Below are positions 45,581 to 56,455 of a DNA stretch of 64,000 nt, piece after piece (the first letter of the stretch is position 1; every line of letters begins with the position of its first letter). This stretch comes from Angiostrongylus vasorum. Taxonomy: Eukaryota; Nematoda; Chromadorea; Rhabditida; Metastrongylidae. Position numbers and translations under genes: made by a program. The notes below the pieces were generated by a model. It worked only from the letters and a program-made list of their open reading frames with translations, did not search any database and was not told the DNA's origin. The stretch lies in the NCBI GenBank assembly GCA_018806985.1, contig JADANN010000467.1:1148501-1212500 (forward strand). The letters are read 5' to 3'.

Positions 45581-46224
45581 CATAAAAATAAACAATTAAA
45601 AAATTCAAGTTATTCTGAAGACTGTGCAATTTATGACAACTAAAGAGAAAGCAATACGTACATGTACTTCATAAAAAATATTTGCATAAATTAACCTTTA
45701 GGAAATTCCAAAAGACGAGAGTGGAAGTTGGGGAAAATATTCTGTAAAAGTGTGAGCAATGGAGCGAGAAAAAAAGGGATACGATTAAGAGGAAGACCTA
45801 CTTGCTTCTTAAAGGAATTCATCACTTTTTTAGATAATGGTTTGGCAGTGAAAAATCAATACGTATATTGCAATAGAATAGTGTAGTAAATGGTGTGAAG
45901 TGTACAGTGAATATAGCCACTTCGCCGTTGATATTAATTGGATCAGTGGGTTAACACCGGTTCTTCAGCCGCATTCTTAGCGAACTACATCTCAGGCATG
46001 GATTCGGTCTGGATTCAGGTCGCATGTTAACCATCTCGAAAGGGATTCCGATCTGGAGACGCATCACCGCAATCTCCTCTCCGACATTGTCATGAACAAG
46101 CTGACAATGAGTGGAGAAGCGCATTTTGGGCTTTGACATGTATTGTAGGTGAACTATCAGATCACTTAGATGGTGAATTCTCTGCTAGCCATCAGTCGAT
46201 GTCCTCGCTTAACGTTTCAGTCCT
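45581..46224. other. No gene recognised
   Basis: AT-rich spacer; nothing recognised. Confidence 0.4.
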
Positions 46225-46480
46225 CAGTTATTATTTTTGTTATTATTATTATTACTGTAATATTATTATATATTATAGTTGAGAGACAGGCGAAACGAAG
46301 GACACGCGTGGTATAGCGGTGAACGCGTTAGCCCTCGGAAAAAGGTAATAGCACTTTCGTCTCCACCGCAGACACCTGCGGTCCCGAGTTTTGCAAACAT
46401 CTCAGCATCATTGTGATTATTACTATTACTGTTATTATTATTATTGTCATCATTATTTATTCATTTCTGCCCTGGGATAT
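46225..46480 (+). repeat. TTA-type microsatellite containing a SINE-C insert
   Basis: TTATTATTATTATTACTG-type repeats at 46232-46270 and 46428-46455 surround a forward SINE-C segment at 46271-46420 (GAGAGACAGGCGAAACGAAG to CATCTCAGCATCATTG). Confidence 0.7.
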
Positions 46481-46680
46481 CTAACCGGAGTTGACAAGCT
46501 GGTACTAGACTACCATGGAGGATAAAAAACACGGACTTCAATACTTCGATATCGACATGCATCGGTAGACTAACTCAAGTCGTTGTATAGGCCAGATATG
46601 CATTCCATCATCTCTGCGATGACATGAATGAAGTCGAATGCATGGCCCATCCTTAAAGAACTGATCAATGCCGAACTCGT
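46470..46680 (+). mobile_element. SINE-A 3' fragment
   Basis: GACAAGCTGGTACTAGACTAC, GGCCAGATATGCATTCCATC, GAATGAAGTCGAATGCATGG, GAACTGATCAATGCCGA. Confidence 0.6.
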
Positions 46681-46689
46681 CAGACGCTG

Positions 46690-46890
46690 ATCGCACCGAT
46701 TCTCCTTGGAGTCTTGAGATAGCCGCCCCAGAGCATTCTCAATTGGAGTACAGAAACAGAGCATTTCTCAGAAAAATCCGGTACTAATTTCCCAATGCCT
46801 GAGAGTTGAGAGGCTTGGTGAGCACGGTGAGGGATCGAACCAGCACCGTGCTCGTGATGATCGGGAACACTGTGTAACACTGTTACCCTG
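46690..46890 (-). mobile_element. SINE-B 5' fragment
   Basis: Minus copy: GATTCTCCTTGGAGTC, TTCTCAATTGGAGTACAGA, GGTACTAATTTCCC, and the head GAGGGATCGAACCAGCACCG. Confidence 0.55.
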
Positions 46891-46893
46891 CCC

Positions 46894-46897
<4 letters not shown>

Positions 46898-46935
<38 letters not shown>

Positions 46936-46940
46936 TATAT
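46898..46940. repeat. (TA)n microsatellite
   Basis: About 17 uninterrupted TA units followed by TGCATATATG. Confidence 0.95.
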
Positions 46941-47269
46941 GTAAATGTGCGGATTAAGTGTATACTTTTTGTTTATACCACTTGCTGAACCTCAAATTAT
47001 TCCTGAAGATTTATATTGAAATGATTTATCACTCAGCATAGATGTAATTGAAGAGATCTTTACAACCGACTGCTTACAATTTTCTAGGGCTTTTTCTAGA
47101 CATATTTGTTACATGAACTGATATGCTCGTCACTTGCATTCTGACTCGTCATCTTGTATCCACTACCTACGAAGGCCTTCGGACTTTTTGCATGAGTGCT
47201 AATTGCAGCTTAAGGATTTTTAGTCTTCATCGCGAATTTCATAGTTAGGGGAATACAGCGAGTGAGTTT

Positions 47270-47425
47270 GTCACAAACACGTCTGGTACCACTTTCCCTA
47301 CCAAGGAGTTATCAACGGCTTGGTGGGCACAGAGATAGGTGAGGCCATTCCCCTAGGTAGCTTGGATCCATTGAGATTATTAATGGGATCATTACCACTG
47401 TGCTAACTCGCGCACCTACATAGTT
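47270..47425 (-). mobile_element. SINE-B fragment
   Basis: CACGTCTGGTACCACTTTCC, GGCTTGGTGGGCACAGAG, then TTACCACTGTGCTAACTCGC at the head. Minus orientation. Confidence 0.5.
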
Positions 47426-48613
47426 TTTAGTGCTGAAAAATATTTTTTATATACGGTTTTTAAGGATGTAGATATCATCAACATCCCTACGACGACGATT
47501 GATGTAATAGGCAAAATAAGTGAACTGATCAGCAACAAGTCAATGCATATTCGATATTTCATGGGAAGACGTTGCGACGGAACGAAGAACAGATAGTGAG
47601 AACTAGCCGTGTGGGTGGATTGGTGGGTGTGTGTGAGAGAGAGATAAAGAGATGTGCCGGTTTCTTTTCATCACGAAAGCATCGAGAATCTTGATTTACA
47701 GTAACTTCCCACCCATTGAGTTCTTTCGATCATCATGTAAATATGGATTCACCTATATGGGCACTTGGGGAAATTGAGGAAGGAATCGAACTGAAGAACT
47801 GCCACTTTTTCTTAAATTGGAAACTTTTTCAGTTCTCAAGTGAAAATCCAGAAACCATTACACGAGATAGAAGCCAAAGCTGTAGCCCTTCTGTTTGTGA
47901 GTTTGTTGTGGTGGCCGACCGATTACGTTGCTTCTTTTCGCACAAGAGACCTTTTCATTCATACGCGAACATCGCTGATTTGCGCAGGCTGAAAAAAAGT
48001 GTAGAACTCATCCGCGGATTAAGCACGGCAGTTCTGGTTTCTTTGGTAGTAAATGAAAAATTTTCGATAGCAAGAGAACTTTTTAGGGCTGAGAATGTCG
48101 ATACATTATAGAAGAGGCTTTGATATATCCTCTAAAGGTTTAATCTTTCCACAATACGCTGCATTTTTTTTTACAATAGTTTGGCTAACAAATTTTTGTC
48201 AGAATTTAGAAGAATTTTTGTTCGTTGATGTACTGTGGCATTTCTTTTATCTTCCCATACTATAAGATAACCTCAACCCAAAGGCGCACATTATTGAGGT
48301 TATACCTCCTTCACTGGTTTCTTCACTTCGTTTCTTTTTTCCTTTTCTTTCTCACTCATCTTTATCATTATGTGAGCAGATGACGGCATCAACTTCGATC
48401 TCGATCGACATCTTATCTAATGGCAATTAAGAAGCTGAAGCTGAAGAGGATGTCGTCAGACCTCTTCTGCTCTCTATCAAAGAGACTGAAGAAAGCAAAA
48501 CAGAGAGGGAGAAGGTGAGTGGTCAGGTGACCTAATGCCATTCAACGTTTTTCTCTTCGATGAAAGCTAGACTGGTGCATGAGACAAACATTATGATCGC
48601 ACCTATTTTTGTA
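47426..48613. other. No gene recognised
   Basis: A plus-strand open frame of 131 codons (47716-48111) has no domain, signal peptide or splice context that I can see. Otherwise AT-rich spacer. Confidence 0.35.
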
Positions 48614-48885
48614 GCCGCGTGTAGAGCCGTGGTCGGAGACACCCTGTAGTACACACGCAGGTTGTTGCCTCAACCCATCGTTCCGAGCTCAGAAAATTGG
48701 TAAGAGGTAAGATATAAATTGTCTAAGAAGAGGATACCAGCACTCACTCGATAAATCAGTGGAGTACCTCAAGCTATTGTGTAAGCCAAATATGCATTCA
48801 TTCACCTCAAACGGTGCCTGACAAAGTCAGATAATATAATAATACAGCGCATTCCTCAGATTTTGGTCAATACTGAGAGCTGTAT
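48614..48885 (+). mobile_element. SINE-A copy, diverged
   Basis: GTGTAGAGCCGTGGTCGGAG, ATAAATTGTCTAAGAAGAGG, AATATGCATTCATTCACCTC, GGTCAATACTGAGAGCTGT. Confidence 0.6.
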
Positions 48886-50242
48886 GTTTCACGCTTTACA
48901 ATTATTTCTACCCTTCAGAAACACTTGAAAAAGTAGAAAGTCGGACGTGGGAGTTACTTGACTCGAATTTGGTAGTTGAACTGCAATTTTCAAAATATCC
49001 ATTCTTGAAATGTTTTTAATCTATCCCAGCTTTATTTGTCGATTCTACAACATATATTTTCGCAGGATTCTGGTGTACGGTTAAAGAATATTTTACTAAA
49101 AATTACTAAGAGCAATTTTATAGTAAATTTAGTTCTACCTTCTACTGAGGTGTTTCGTTGTTGAAGCAACATTGACTTCTCAGTTTCCTAGTGTATCCGA
49201 TAATTGGAAGTAGCCCAATTCAACTAGGGATGAGCTTCTTGCAATTTCAAGCTCCATAAAGGTGTTTCTGACTTGACGCTTTTTGCTTTTTTGCTTTTTC
49301 GATATTGGAACGTTAGAATTATCGATAGTGCACTAACTCACGAGGGTGTTTTATTGGGTCTCCCGTTAGAAGCAACGGTGACTCGCAAGTGTGTTGCAAC
49401 GTTAAACGATAATAATAACCCCCATTTCAATAACATATGTATAATTAAAATAGATGTCTTTTCGCTACAGCCACGGTGGCTTCGCCTTAAATTTAACCCA
49501 TGAATCTCCATTATATGAACGGCTACGATCGACGCTCCGTCGCAAAGTTGCGCAGAGTGTCACCACTTCCAAGCACAGGTGGTTACGTGGAAATCCAAAA
49601 GCGACCACGGATTTAGCCTGAGACGTAAAATCATACAAGTAATCATATTCATTCTTATTTTCACTGCTGTGCTTCCACTCATGCGGATTGTATCGAATAC
49701 ACCAAATCCACGGAAACCGTGCAATCTAGGAGGGTAGCAGTTAAATCTCCGTCCGTCTCTGTTGTGTGCCACATCCGCCCAATAAACCAATCCAGTTCGA
49801 ATGACCCGCCGGTAATCAGCACTTGTCACCATGCCTTTTATTTTCGCGACAAACAGTTTACGGATACTATTTTAAGTTCAGCACTAATGGTTGCGTGTAA
49901 CCATGGGTAGCTTGACCTACTTCACCATTCTCCATTTCCTATGTTCCTTCCCACTGAGTGCGCACAGGAGTAAAATGCAGCGTCTACAATTATGATTGCC
50001 TCCCCATATGTGTGCAGATATGTGTTCGTTCAGAAATGTACAACCTCGCTTTTAGTCTGTCCTTAGTCCTAGACTAGCTACTAAAGAAACCACCATTTCT
50101 CATATAGAAATAAGAAGTCATAGATATGTTTTTTAAGGGCAGAAAGATAGAAAAGGATGTAAGGATAATTTTATAAGGACAGAAATAGGACAGCAAGGTT
50201 TACTTCGAAGACGCGAGAAAAATAGCAAAAATACGTTTGGCA
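48886..50242. other. No gene recognised
   Basis: AT-rich; the part next to 50243 is probably 3' flank of the transthyretin-like gene. Confidence 0.4.
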
Positions 50243-50880
50243 CTACATACAGACAACAGTTTCGTTTGCCTGAGTTTTAGAAAAATCCACATCACCGACG
50301 TCGTAGAATTTTATGGGTGCTGATCCGTTGGTCACTGTACTCCATCAGGGACTTTGACGGTGTATGAGCGATAGCACGTCTAAAATCCAACCTATTAAAT
50401 AATTCTGTTTAGTCAATAGCAGTATTTTTGCGAAAGTCTCTTAATCTGAAAGCAAGTATCTCAATACAGTGATTTTCATCCGTTTATTTCCTCAGTGATA
50501 AGGTGCGATTGTACCACGGATTGAAACGATGTACAATCTTGCATAGCATTTGTGGTAGATTTGCAGTACCAGCTCAATAGTGCTGTAATACCGTCTCTTG
50601 TGAGCGGTTATGTTAAAATGACCACTCATGTTCGCGGAGCCTTTTCCGAGTTGTCTAAACCATTCTGAAAGAATCGCTTTCCTTCTCAGACACGAAGTTA
50701 TTCCAATATTTGAAGGGCTTACGTGATATTTCATCGTAGAGACTAACGTGGACTTCAGTTGCATTCTTTCCGTCACATTTGAATTGACCAACAGCTCCGA
50801 CGGAGTATTTTCGTCCCGAAGAAACCAAAATAGCCGTAAGCTGACGTGGCTGACAGTAATAGAAGTAGAAGTTGGTTCAT
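50243..50880 (-). CDS. Transthyretin-like (TTL) secreted protein, copy 1, with frame lesions
   Basis: Nematode-specific small secreted protein (transthyretin-like family). Three minus-strand exons are proposed: 50880-50723, 50664-50543 and 50379-50243. The ATG at 50880 sits one base after a TTTTTAG acceptor, as in trans-spliced nematode mRNAs. It opens a clear signal peptide, MNQLLLLLLSATSAYG. The mature part reads YSVGAVGQFKCDGKNA..VSLYDEIS, then WFRQLGKGSANMSGHFNIT, IELVLQIYHKCY, and TCYRSYTVKVP..APIKFYDVGD. This matches the TTL order: Gly-Cys start, LYD, G.F.I.G, L.IYH.C, C.R....VP, G..P. Expected length is about 138 residues, usual for the family. Lesions are an extra base in AAAA near 50806 (signal peptide and domain in different frames), a shift near 50347, and a GC instead of GT at the second donor. 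It is a young pseudogene, or the sequence has errors. Function of the family is mostly unknown; some members act as secreted signals. Confidence 0.75.
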
Positions 50881-51830
50881 TCTAAAAAGAAATCTTACAG
50901 TAAGTGACTCAATCATGACAGCTTTCATGACGGTTGCATTCCACTAATCTTCGTTGCAACATGAATATGCTGTAATGGCCGGGAAGTTCACGTTACAATT
51001 TGAATGAAAACTGGGCTGGTCTATAACCAATGAAAGCAAGAAAAGGATGTGATAGAATTTTTAAGTTTATGCGGATGACGAAATTGATGACTCGATTTGA
51101 GGAAACAATTAGTTATTTATGGGACAGTTGTCCTTGTTCGAGATAATCTGTTCTTGTTTTTCAAAGAATCATGTTGTACTACTGCTTGTCATATGCGATT
51201 CACCTGCTCTTCATAAATCTTCTTTGTGACCTTTTTGGACTGATACCTCTAAAAAGATACTGTTCCTGCAAAGCTGATATTTTTCAATGAAATTTAAGCC
51301 TGGAATGTAGATCTCTCCTTGATTTGGTCGTCGAGTTGTCTTTTTTCCTGATTTGGAAACTATTACTAAACAAATTCTGAGTCCATGTGAGGCAATGTGA
51401 GCTCAGCATCTCTTTATCAGTAGGTTGATCTATATGGACATCGTAGAGTCTAGATGTAGAGTCTAGTATCCCTAAGCACGAGTCCTAATATTCACATATA
51501 TCGACAAACTTTTTATATCTGATCGGTTCGAGGTCCTCTCAATGGTGCAATAGCTGAACGGTCTATTATACTGCCCCGTACAGCTCTATTGAAAACAATT
51601 TTACATCAAACTTACGAGACATTCGTGGCGTCGAATCGTTGGCGACTTCTTCGTGATGATGTTCTGTGAACACAGATTCTGTAAAACCGAGTGGATGAGG
51701 TCGTCGCTTAGCAGGTCGCTTCGGAAATTTGAATAAGGTCTTCAACGATGGTGACGATTTTCAAGAACAAAAAGAGGCAATCGTTTGTGAAAATTTATTG
51801 AAATACAAATGCAAGCTCTACAGGCGCTGG

Positions 51831-51840
51831 GTTATATAGC
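51831..51840 (-). promoter_or_regulatory. Conserved TATA-like element upstream of TTL copy 1
   Basis: Minus strand GCTATATAAC. The aligned position upstream of TTL copy 2 (60871-60880) reads TTCTATAAAA. Surrounding sequence is conserved between the duplicates while much of the intervening DNA is not. Confidence 0.4.
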
Positions 51841-52087
51841 AGACAAATTTGTCAACCCTTTTTCAGGAAAAAGATCTGAGAGTAGTAAAAGGCGTCATGT
51901 GATCAAATACAAAACGCCAATATTTCGAACATTTATGCGTAAAATACGTGTCGTCCTAATGGTACTTCTTGAGCACTGACGCTGTTACGAAATATTTGCA
52001 CATGGTAATTGACGTTTTCTTTAAGTTTCAGTCGTCCTTACGGTAGTTACTACAAACGAGAACGACCATCTGATGGTGATGTGTGTA

Positions 52088-52220
52088 GTGAGAGAGAAAG
52101 AAAGAGGGAGAGATGGATAGCGAAAGAGAGAGAGAGAGAGAACTGAAGAAAAGGGTGGGAGGGGCGGAGGGAAAAGAGGGAGAAGGAAGTGGAGATAGAG
52201 GGAACAAGAGAAAAGAAATG
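52088..52220 (+). repeat. Polypurine tract
   Basis: About 130 bases, almost all A or G, including GAGAGAGAGAGAGAG and GGGTGGGAGGGGCGGAGGG. It lies just beyond the 3' end of the RTE at 52.3 kb. Confidence 0.9.
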
Positions 52221-52263
52221 ACTTGGTGAGGATCGTTCTTTACCTTGACAGTCGTCGTCCATG

Positions 52264-53890
52264 GTAGTGGTTTCTTTCGAGGATGGTGCTGGGTGCCAGT
52301 CTTATACCCTGATCTGTAGAACAAACGCAGCTACCATGTAGCAGCCGATTAACTTTGGCTACGAACACGTCCGCCCAACGTGTAGGTGGTTGTCCTAGGG
52401 GTACGTTTGCATTCTCTTGGAGTCCACTCTACTGTTCTTTTCGTCCATCTGTCGTCTGTTCTTCTCATTATGTGACCGGCCCATCTATGCTTCGCTATCG
52501 GTGTGTATTCTCCTGGATCTCGAAGATGTGACAGATTTCGAAGGTCAGAGCTTTGAATTCCGGCTAAATATTGAGAGTGCCAGTTATATTTCAGAAGACA
52601 TCGCTCAAGCGCTCTGTGAGTAATGCGAAGCATTCTTGACGTGGTTGAAGTTTCAACCCGCGTCTCTGCAGCATAACAGAGTGCTGGGAGAACCGTAGAA
52701 TCGAAGAGATGAGCCGGATTTTCAGGTCCGTCATTTGGTCGGTGGCTTCTTTGAGAGGCCCGAATGCAGCCCAAGCTGCCCTCTTTCACCTGCCTAGTTC
52801 CTCTTTTATGTTGTTTTCCATGCTCATTGATCACCCAAGGTAAACGCACGAGTTGGTCTCTTCAATCAGAGAGCCAACTAGTTCAATTTTTTCTGCCTTT
52901 GCACCATGGGTTTTTTAATGAACTGGGTCTTCTTTCGATTTATGCGTAGTCTGATCTTTTTTCCCCTCATCGTTGAGCTCGTTGGTCATTGTCCCTTATT
53001 CGCTCGTACTTCTTGGGAAGATGACGATGTCATCGGCGAAACGAAGGTTTGATAGGAATTTTCCATCAATACGTGCGCCTTTCTCATTCCATTCGTGTGA
53101 CTTCATTATCCACTATTCACACTGCAGCACCGCACCAAACAGCTTTAGCGATATTGTGTCGCTTTGTCGAACTCCTTTTTCTATGGGTATGATAAGAGTC
53201 TATGGAAGAGCTGTATTTCCATAGTGCAGTTCCGAAAACAGTCGCACAGAGTTCTTATGTAGGACGGGTCCACTCCTTGGTCGACGAGGTTTCGACACTG
53301 TCAAACGCTTTTTCATAGTCGACAAAGGTTAGGACTAGAACCAGGTGGTATTAAAGACAAACCTCAATGACTCTGCTTTCATATTTCAATGCCGAGGTTA
53401 ATAAAAAGTCGATCCTGGGAACTCTGCACAATTTTGATGTGGTTCATGCAGCAAAAATCCTTGTTGAGATTTTGCCCTCTCAGCTTGTTGTGCATTGTCC
53501 AATGTCCCTCGATATGAAAGACAGGTTAATCTTCGTGAATAGCTTATGTAGTGCACTCCAACAAGCATATCAGACCATAGTTACGAAGATATCTTCGGTC
53601 TAAAGTTTTTTGCGCAGGATGAGCGTGCGCGACGTTCTCTGCTGATCTAGGATTGTCTTCTTTTGAAACTGTAACTTTTGAGACTGTCATAGAGCTTGCG
53701 AAAAAGTAGATGCAAAATGTGGGTTCCAGCTCTGAGGAAGCCGGCATTGATATCATCGGATACTGGAACTGTGTCTCTTTTCATGCTTTCTACTACAGCT
53801 AGAACTTCGACGAAACGATTCCAGGTGGCTTTTTCTCATAGAGGTGTCACGTCGGGAACAGAGATTGTGAAATGGTAAAGTTGGTGTAGA
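52264..53890 (-). pseudogene. RTE-type LINE, second subfamily, with FADD intact
   Basis: Minus-strand reverse transcriptase remnant. Around 53040, SNLRFADDIVIFPRSTSE carries the catalytic motif C in frame. Near 52700-52350 the C-terminal region reads RAHLFDSTVLPALCYAAET-like sequence, THRALERCLLKYN, KHRWAGHIMRRTDDRWTKR and WTPRECKRTPR, the standard end of RTE proteins. Motif A (near 53320) and several other blocks are frame-shifted. The 3' untranslated part reaches 52264. The 5' end at 53890 is part of an inverted repeat. Subfamily sequence (IVIFPRSTS) differs from that at 11.5 and 21.2 kb (IVLITP.IS), so two RTE lineages are present. Confidence 0.85.
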
Positions 53891-53965
53891 ACAGAACCAT
53901 TCTACACCAACTTTGCCATTTCATAACTCCATTTCCGACCTGACACCTCTGTGAAAAAGCCACCT
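53823..53965. repeat. Inverted repeat at the 5' end of the RTE copy
   Basis: Left arm AGGTGGCTTTTTCTC...AAAGTTGGTGTAGAA (53823-53891) and right arm TTCTACACCAACTTTG...GTGAAAAAGCCACCT (about 53900-53965) pair over about 67 bases, with a spacer of under 10 bases. The left arm is RTE sequence. Confidence 0.85.
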
Positions 53966-54007
53966 GAATTCTACATCATGGTAGGAAGTTTTAATAATCC
54001 TGTCTTC

Positions 54008-54166
54008 AATTTTGACTTATTATTTACTGCCTACTCTTTTTTAGCGGCACTGGTATTTATTACGAGACAGGCGAAACGAAGGACCCGCATGGTGTGGTGG
54101 TGAGCGCGCTACTCCCCGGAAAGGACAATAGCGGAGTTTTGCAAATATCTCAGCATCATTAAAGTT
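54008..54166 (-). mobile_element. SINE-C foldback copy with perfect 14-bp target-site duplication
   Basis: Flanked by ATAATCCTGTCTTC at 53994-54007 and 54167-54180. The SINE-C tail is minus (TTATTTACTGCCTACTC at 54018) and the body is plus (GAGACAGGCGAAACGAAGG from 54063). On the minus strand this is an inverted body followed by a forward tail. Confidence 0.8.
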
Positions 54167-54180
54167 ATAATCCTGTCTTC

Positions 54181-54834
54181 GTTAATCAGGGCTGACAGCA
54201 CAGCGTTGAATCGCACAAGACCCACGACATTTTTTAGACTGGTTCTTTTCTCTGCTGCTTCCAGTAGTTTTCTCTGCCTTTCCCAATGTAGATCTTCCTG
54301 CAAAGCTCTTCTGTAGTTGGCGTTTATTACTAGCCATGTAAACGTGTTTCAGTGGGATCAGGGTTCATTTCCCTTCCCTTCTCGATAAACTTCTTAGTGG
54401 AAATGTGAAACCGATCCTATCTTCCGCTTGAGGAATTGAAGCTAATTCGGCACAACTTTTCGGTCCTTCTACGAGCACTTGTAGTCTTCGGTTTGGTCTT
54501 CTTTTAATCTGCCACTCATGTTTGGATATGATTTCGCTCAGAATGTTCTCGTCATATACAGTTAGACTTTTTTCCTCGTGGCGATGACATGAATTCTCTT
54601 TGCATAGTGCGCCTTACCATCTACTGTGGACGTCCCACTACTTCATTAATTTCGATCCGCTATTTCTTGAAGACCGAAACCACGGAGGTCTCTACGTTTC
54701 GTGTAGGCTTCACTTTTTCCCTGGGGTTTCGCTCCGCTCTATGGGTGTGGTTGAATTCTGGTAGCGTTGATTCTCCCTCTCTTCACCACAGTGACTTCAG
54801 CTTTTTACTGTTTTCTTAATGGAAAACACGAGGT
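54181..54834. other. No gene recognised
   Basis: AT-rich spacer; nothing recognised. Confidence 0.4.
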
Positions 54835-54863
54835 TGTTGTCACAGCATTCATTATTGCACAAT

Positions 54864-54899
54864 AGCTGACGTTTCGGCGGTTCCGCTTTCTTCAGAGCC
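54864..54899 (-). ncRNA. Hammerhead-ribozyme-like motif, well preserved
   Basis: Minus strand GGCT-CTGAAGA-AAGCGGAACCGCC-GAAACGTC-AGCT. Stem II is GCGG/CCGC, a different pairing from the GGC/GCC of the copy at 240-275. Stem I GGCU/AGCU is intact. Confidence 0.5.
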
Positions 54900-54998
54900 C
54901 AGAAAAGGTTGAGTTGTAACGTGATATACTCAGCTAGGCAGTTTCATAAGCTCACCAGCTATAACTTGATGCATAAATTTTTATCCGTATAGTGAGCT

Positions 54999-55207
54999 CT
55001 AAGGACGCGTATGGCGCAATGGTTGGAGGCGCCCTGCAACACAAGTGGGATAGATCTAGGAGGGTAGCAGCACTGCGTTGATGCATCGGTAGGCCACTGC
55101 GAGTCACTATAGGGGGCCAGATATGCATTCAGTCACCTCCAAACGATGCTTAATGAAGTCGAATGCATGACGTATCTTTTAGGGATTGATCAACGCTGAG
55201 AGGTTTT
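54999..55207 (+). mobile_element. SINE-A copy with internal deletion
   Basis: Head GTATGGCGCAATGGTTGGAG, GTGGGATAGATC joined directly to TAGGAGGGTAGCAGCACTG (about 75 bases missing), then ATATGCATTCAGTCACCTCC and AGGGATTGATCAACGC. Confidence 0.8.
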
Positions 55208-55584
55208 TAGCTTTTCTTATGGTGAGCTCCATCTTTTAAAGCACTCACTGTTTTGTTCTTTGTAAGTATTCCTGTCATCCGGTGGAAATCAGCCGCACAG
55301 AGTCTTCCATGTTCGAGGAATGTGCCCTACTCATATCAAAAATAAGGGTTGAGGAATGGCGGGAGGTTATGCGTGACCACAAAGCAGTTCTGTATGCCGC
55401 TCATTTTGATTTTTGAATTCATCCAGAATGCTTCGAATTTTGTGCTCAGATGTTCTGGATTCCTGTGCAAGGATAATGATGTCTACTTCAAAATCTTTAC
55501 CGCTATGTGCTTGCGTCTTTTGGTGCCTAGTAGGCTGTTCTACTTCGCTTGCCGTTTTTTATAAGTTTTATTACATGACCCATC

Positions 55585-55870
55585 ATGACATATACCGTAC
55601 GGACACCTCACATCTTACACCTGATTCGTTTTTACCGCACTTATCGCCCACAATAATTTTCAAATATTTCGCATGTTGTTTCATCTGCTGCTTGAGGATT
55701 TGGTCTTCTTCATGAATGTCTAAGAATGCCGGTCGAGTCGATTCACTTTGCAGTCATTAAGATAGCGAGTTAGGTGCTCTCACGTGGAATCGAGTAAGGC
55801 TTTGAGAGAGGGTCGAACAAGTACCTAGTTTCCTGGTGTACTGCATCACTAACCACTGCACCCGCCAGCT
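55585..55870 (-). mobile_element. SINE-B copy
   Basis: Colinear with 29866-30150: CATGACCCATCATGAC, TATTTCGCATGTTGTTTCAT, TTCATGAATGTCTAAGAATG, GAGGGTCGAACAAGTACC head. Confidence 0.6.
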
Positions 55871-55897
55871 TCCTTTTTCTGACTTCAAGTTTCTGAA

Positions 55898-56195
55898 CTA
55901 TGTGCTTTTTCCAAACTCCGGATCGCAGGTGTCTACAGTGGCGATCAGACCCGTTATTACACTTTCCGGGAGCTAACGTATGGCTGTGTAATACGGCTGA
56001 GAGAAAGGCGAAACGAAGGACTCGCATGGTGTGGTGGTGAACACGTTAGTCCCTGGAAGGTGTAGTAGCGGATTCGAGCCTCACGGCAGACACTTGCTCT
56101 CTGGAGTTTTGCAAATATTTCAGCATCACTGTGGTTTTATTTCACATCATCCCCTGTCGTGATAAAATGCAGTAGGCAGCAAATAAAAAGTTAGC
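55898..56195 (+). mobile_element. SINE-C copy, foldback form
   Basis: 55903-55985 is inverted (TCGCAGGTGTCTACAGTGG, TTTCCGGGAGCTAACG). 56000-56195 is forward with CAAATATTTCAGCATCACTG and GTAGGCAGCAAATAAAAAG. Confidence 0.75.
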
Positions 56196-56203
56196 ATTGC
56201 GAT

Positions 56204-56455
56204 TTCAACTGCAGCCTCAGTTTGACTGGGGTCAATGCCGATTTGGGATCCCCCAAGTCATCCGGTGCACGGCTGATTGCTAATGGAACTGGTCCATAGA
56301 ACTGAGCTGAGAGGCAGAGCGAGAGCAGAAGGACCCGCATGGTGTGGTGGTGAACAGCGTTACTCCCCGGAGAGGACACATGCACCGCGTTCGTTCCCAC
56401 CGTAGACACCTGCGGTCGGAGTTTTGCAAATACCTCACCATTATTGAGATTGTTA
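56204..56455 (+). mobile_element. SINE-C copy, forward, adjacent to the previous one
   Basis: Starts TTTCAACTGCAGCCTCAG, passes GATTGCTAATGG and GCATGGTGTGGTGGTGAAC, ends near GCAAATACCTCACCATTATT. Confidence 0.75.

Noticed and set aside
47716..48111. A 131-codon plus-strand open frame
   Set aside because: No recognised family, signal peptide, helix pattern or splice context; may be chance in AT-rich DNA.
52028..52324. Ser/Leu/Phe-rich minus-strand frames
   Set aside because: Translation of the polypurine tract; low complexity only.
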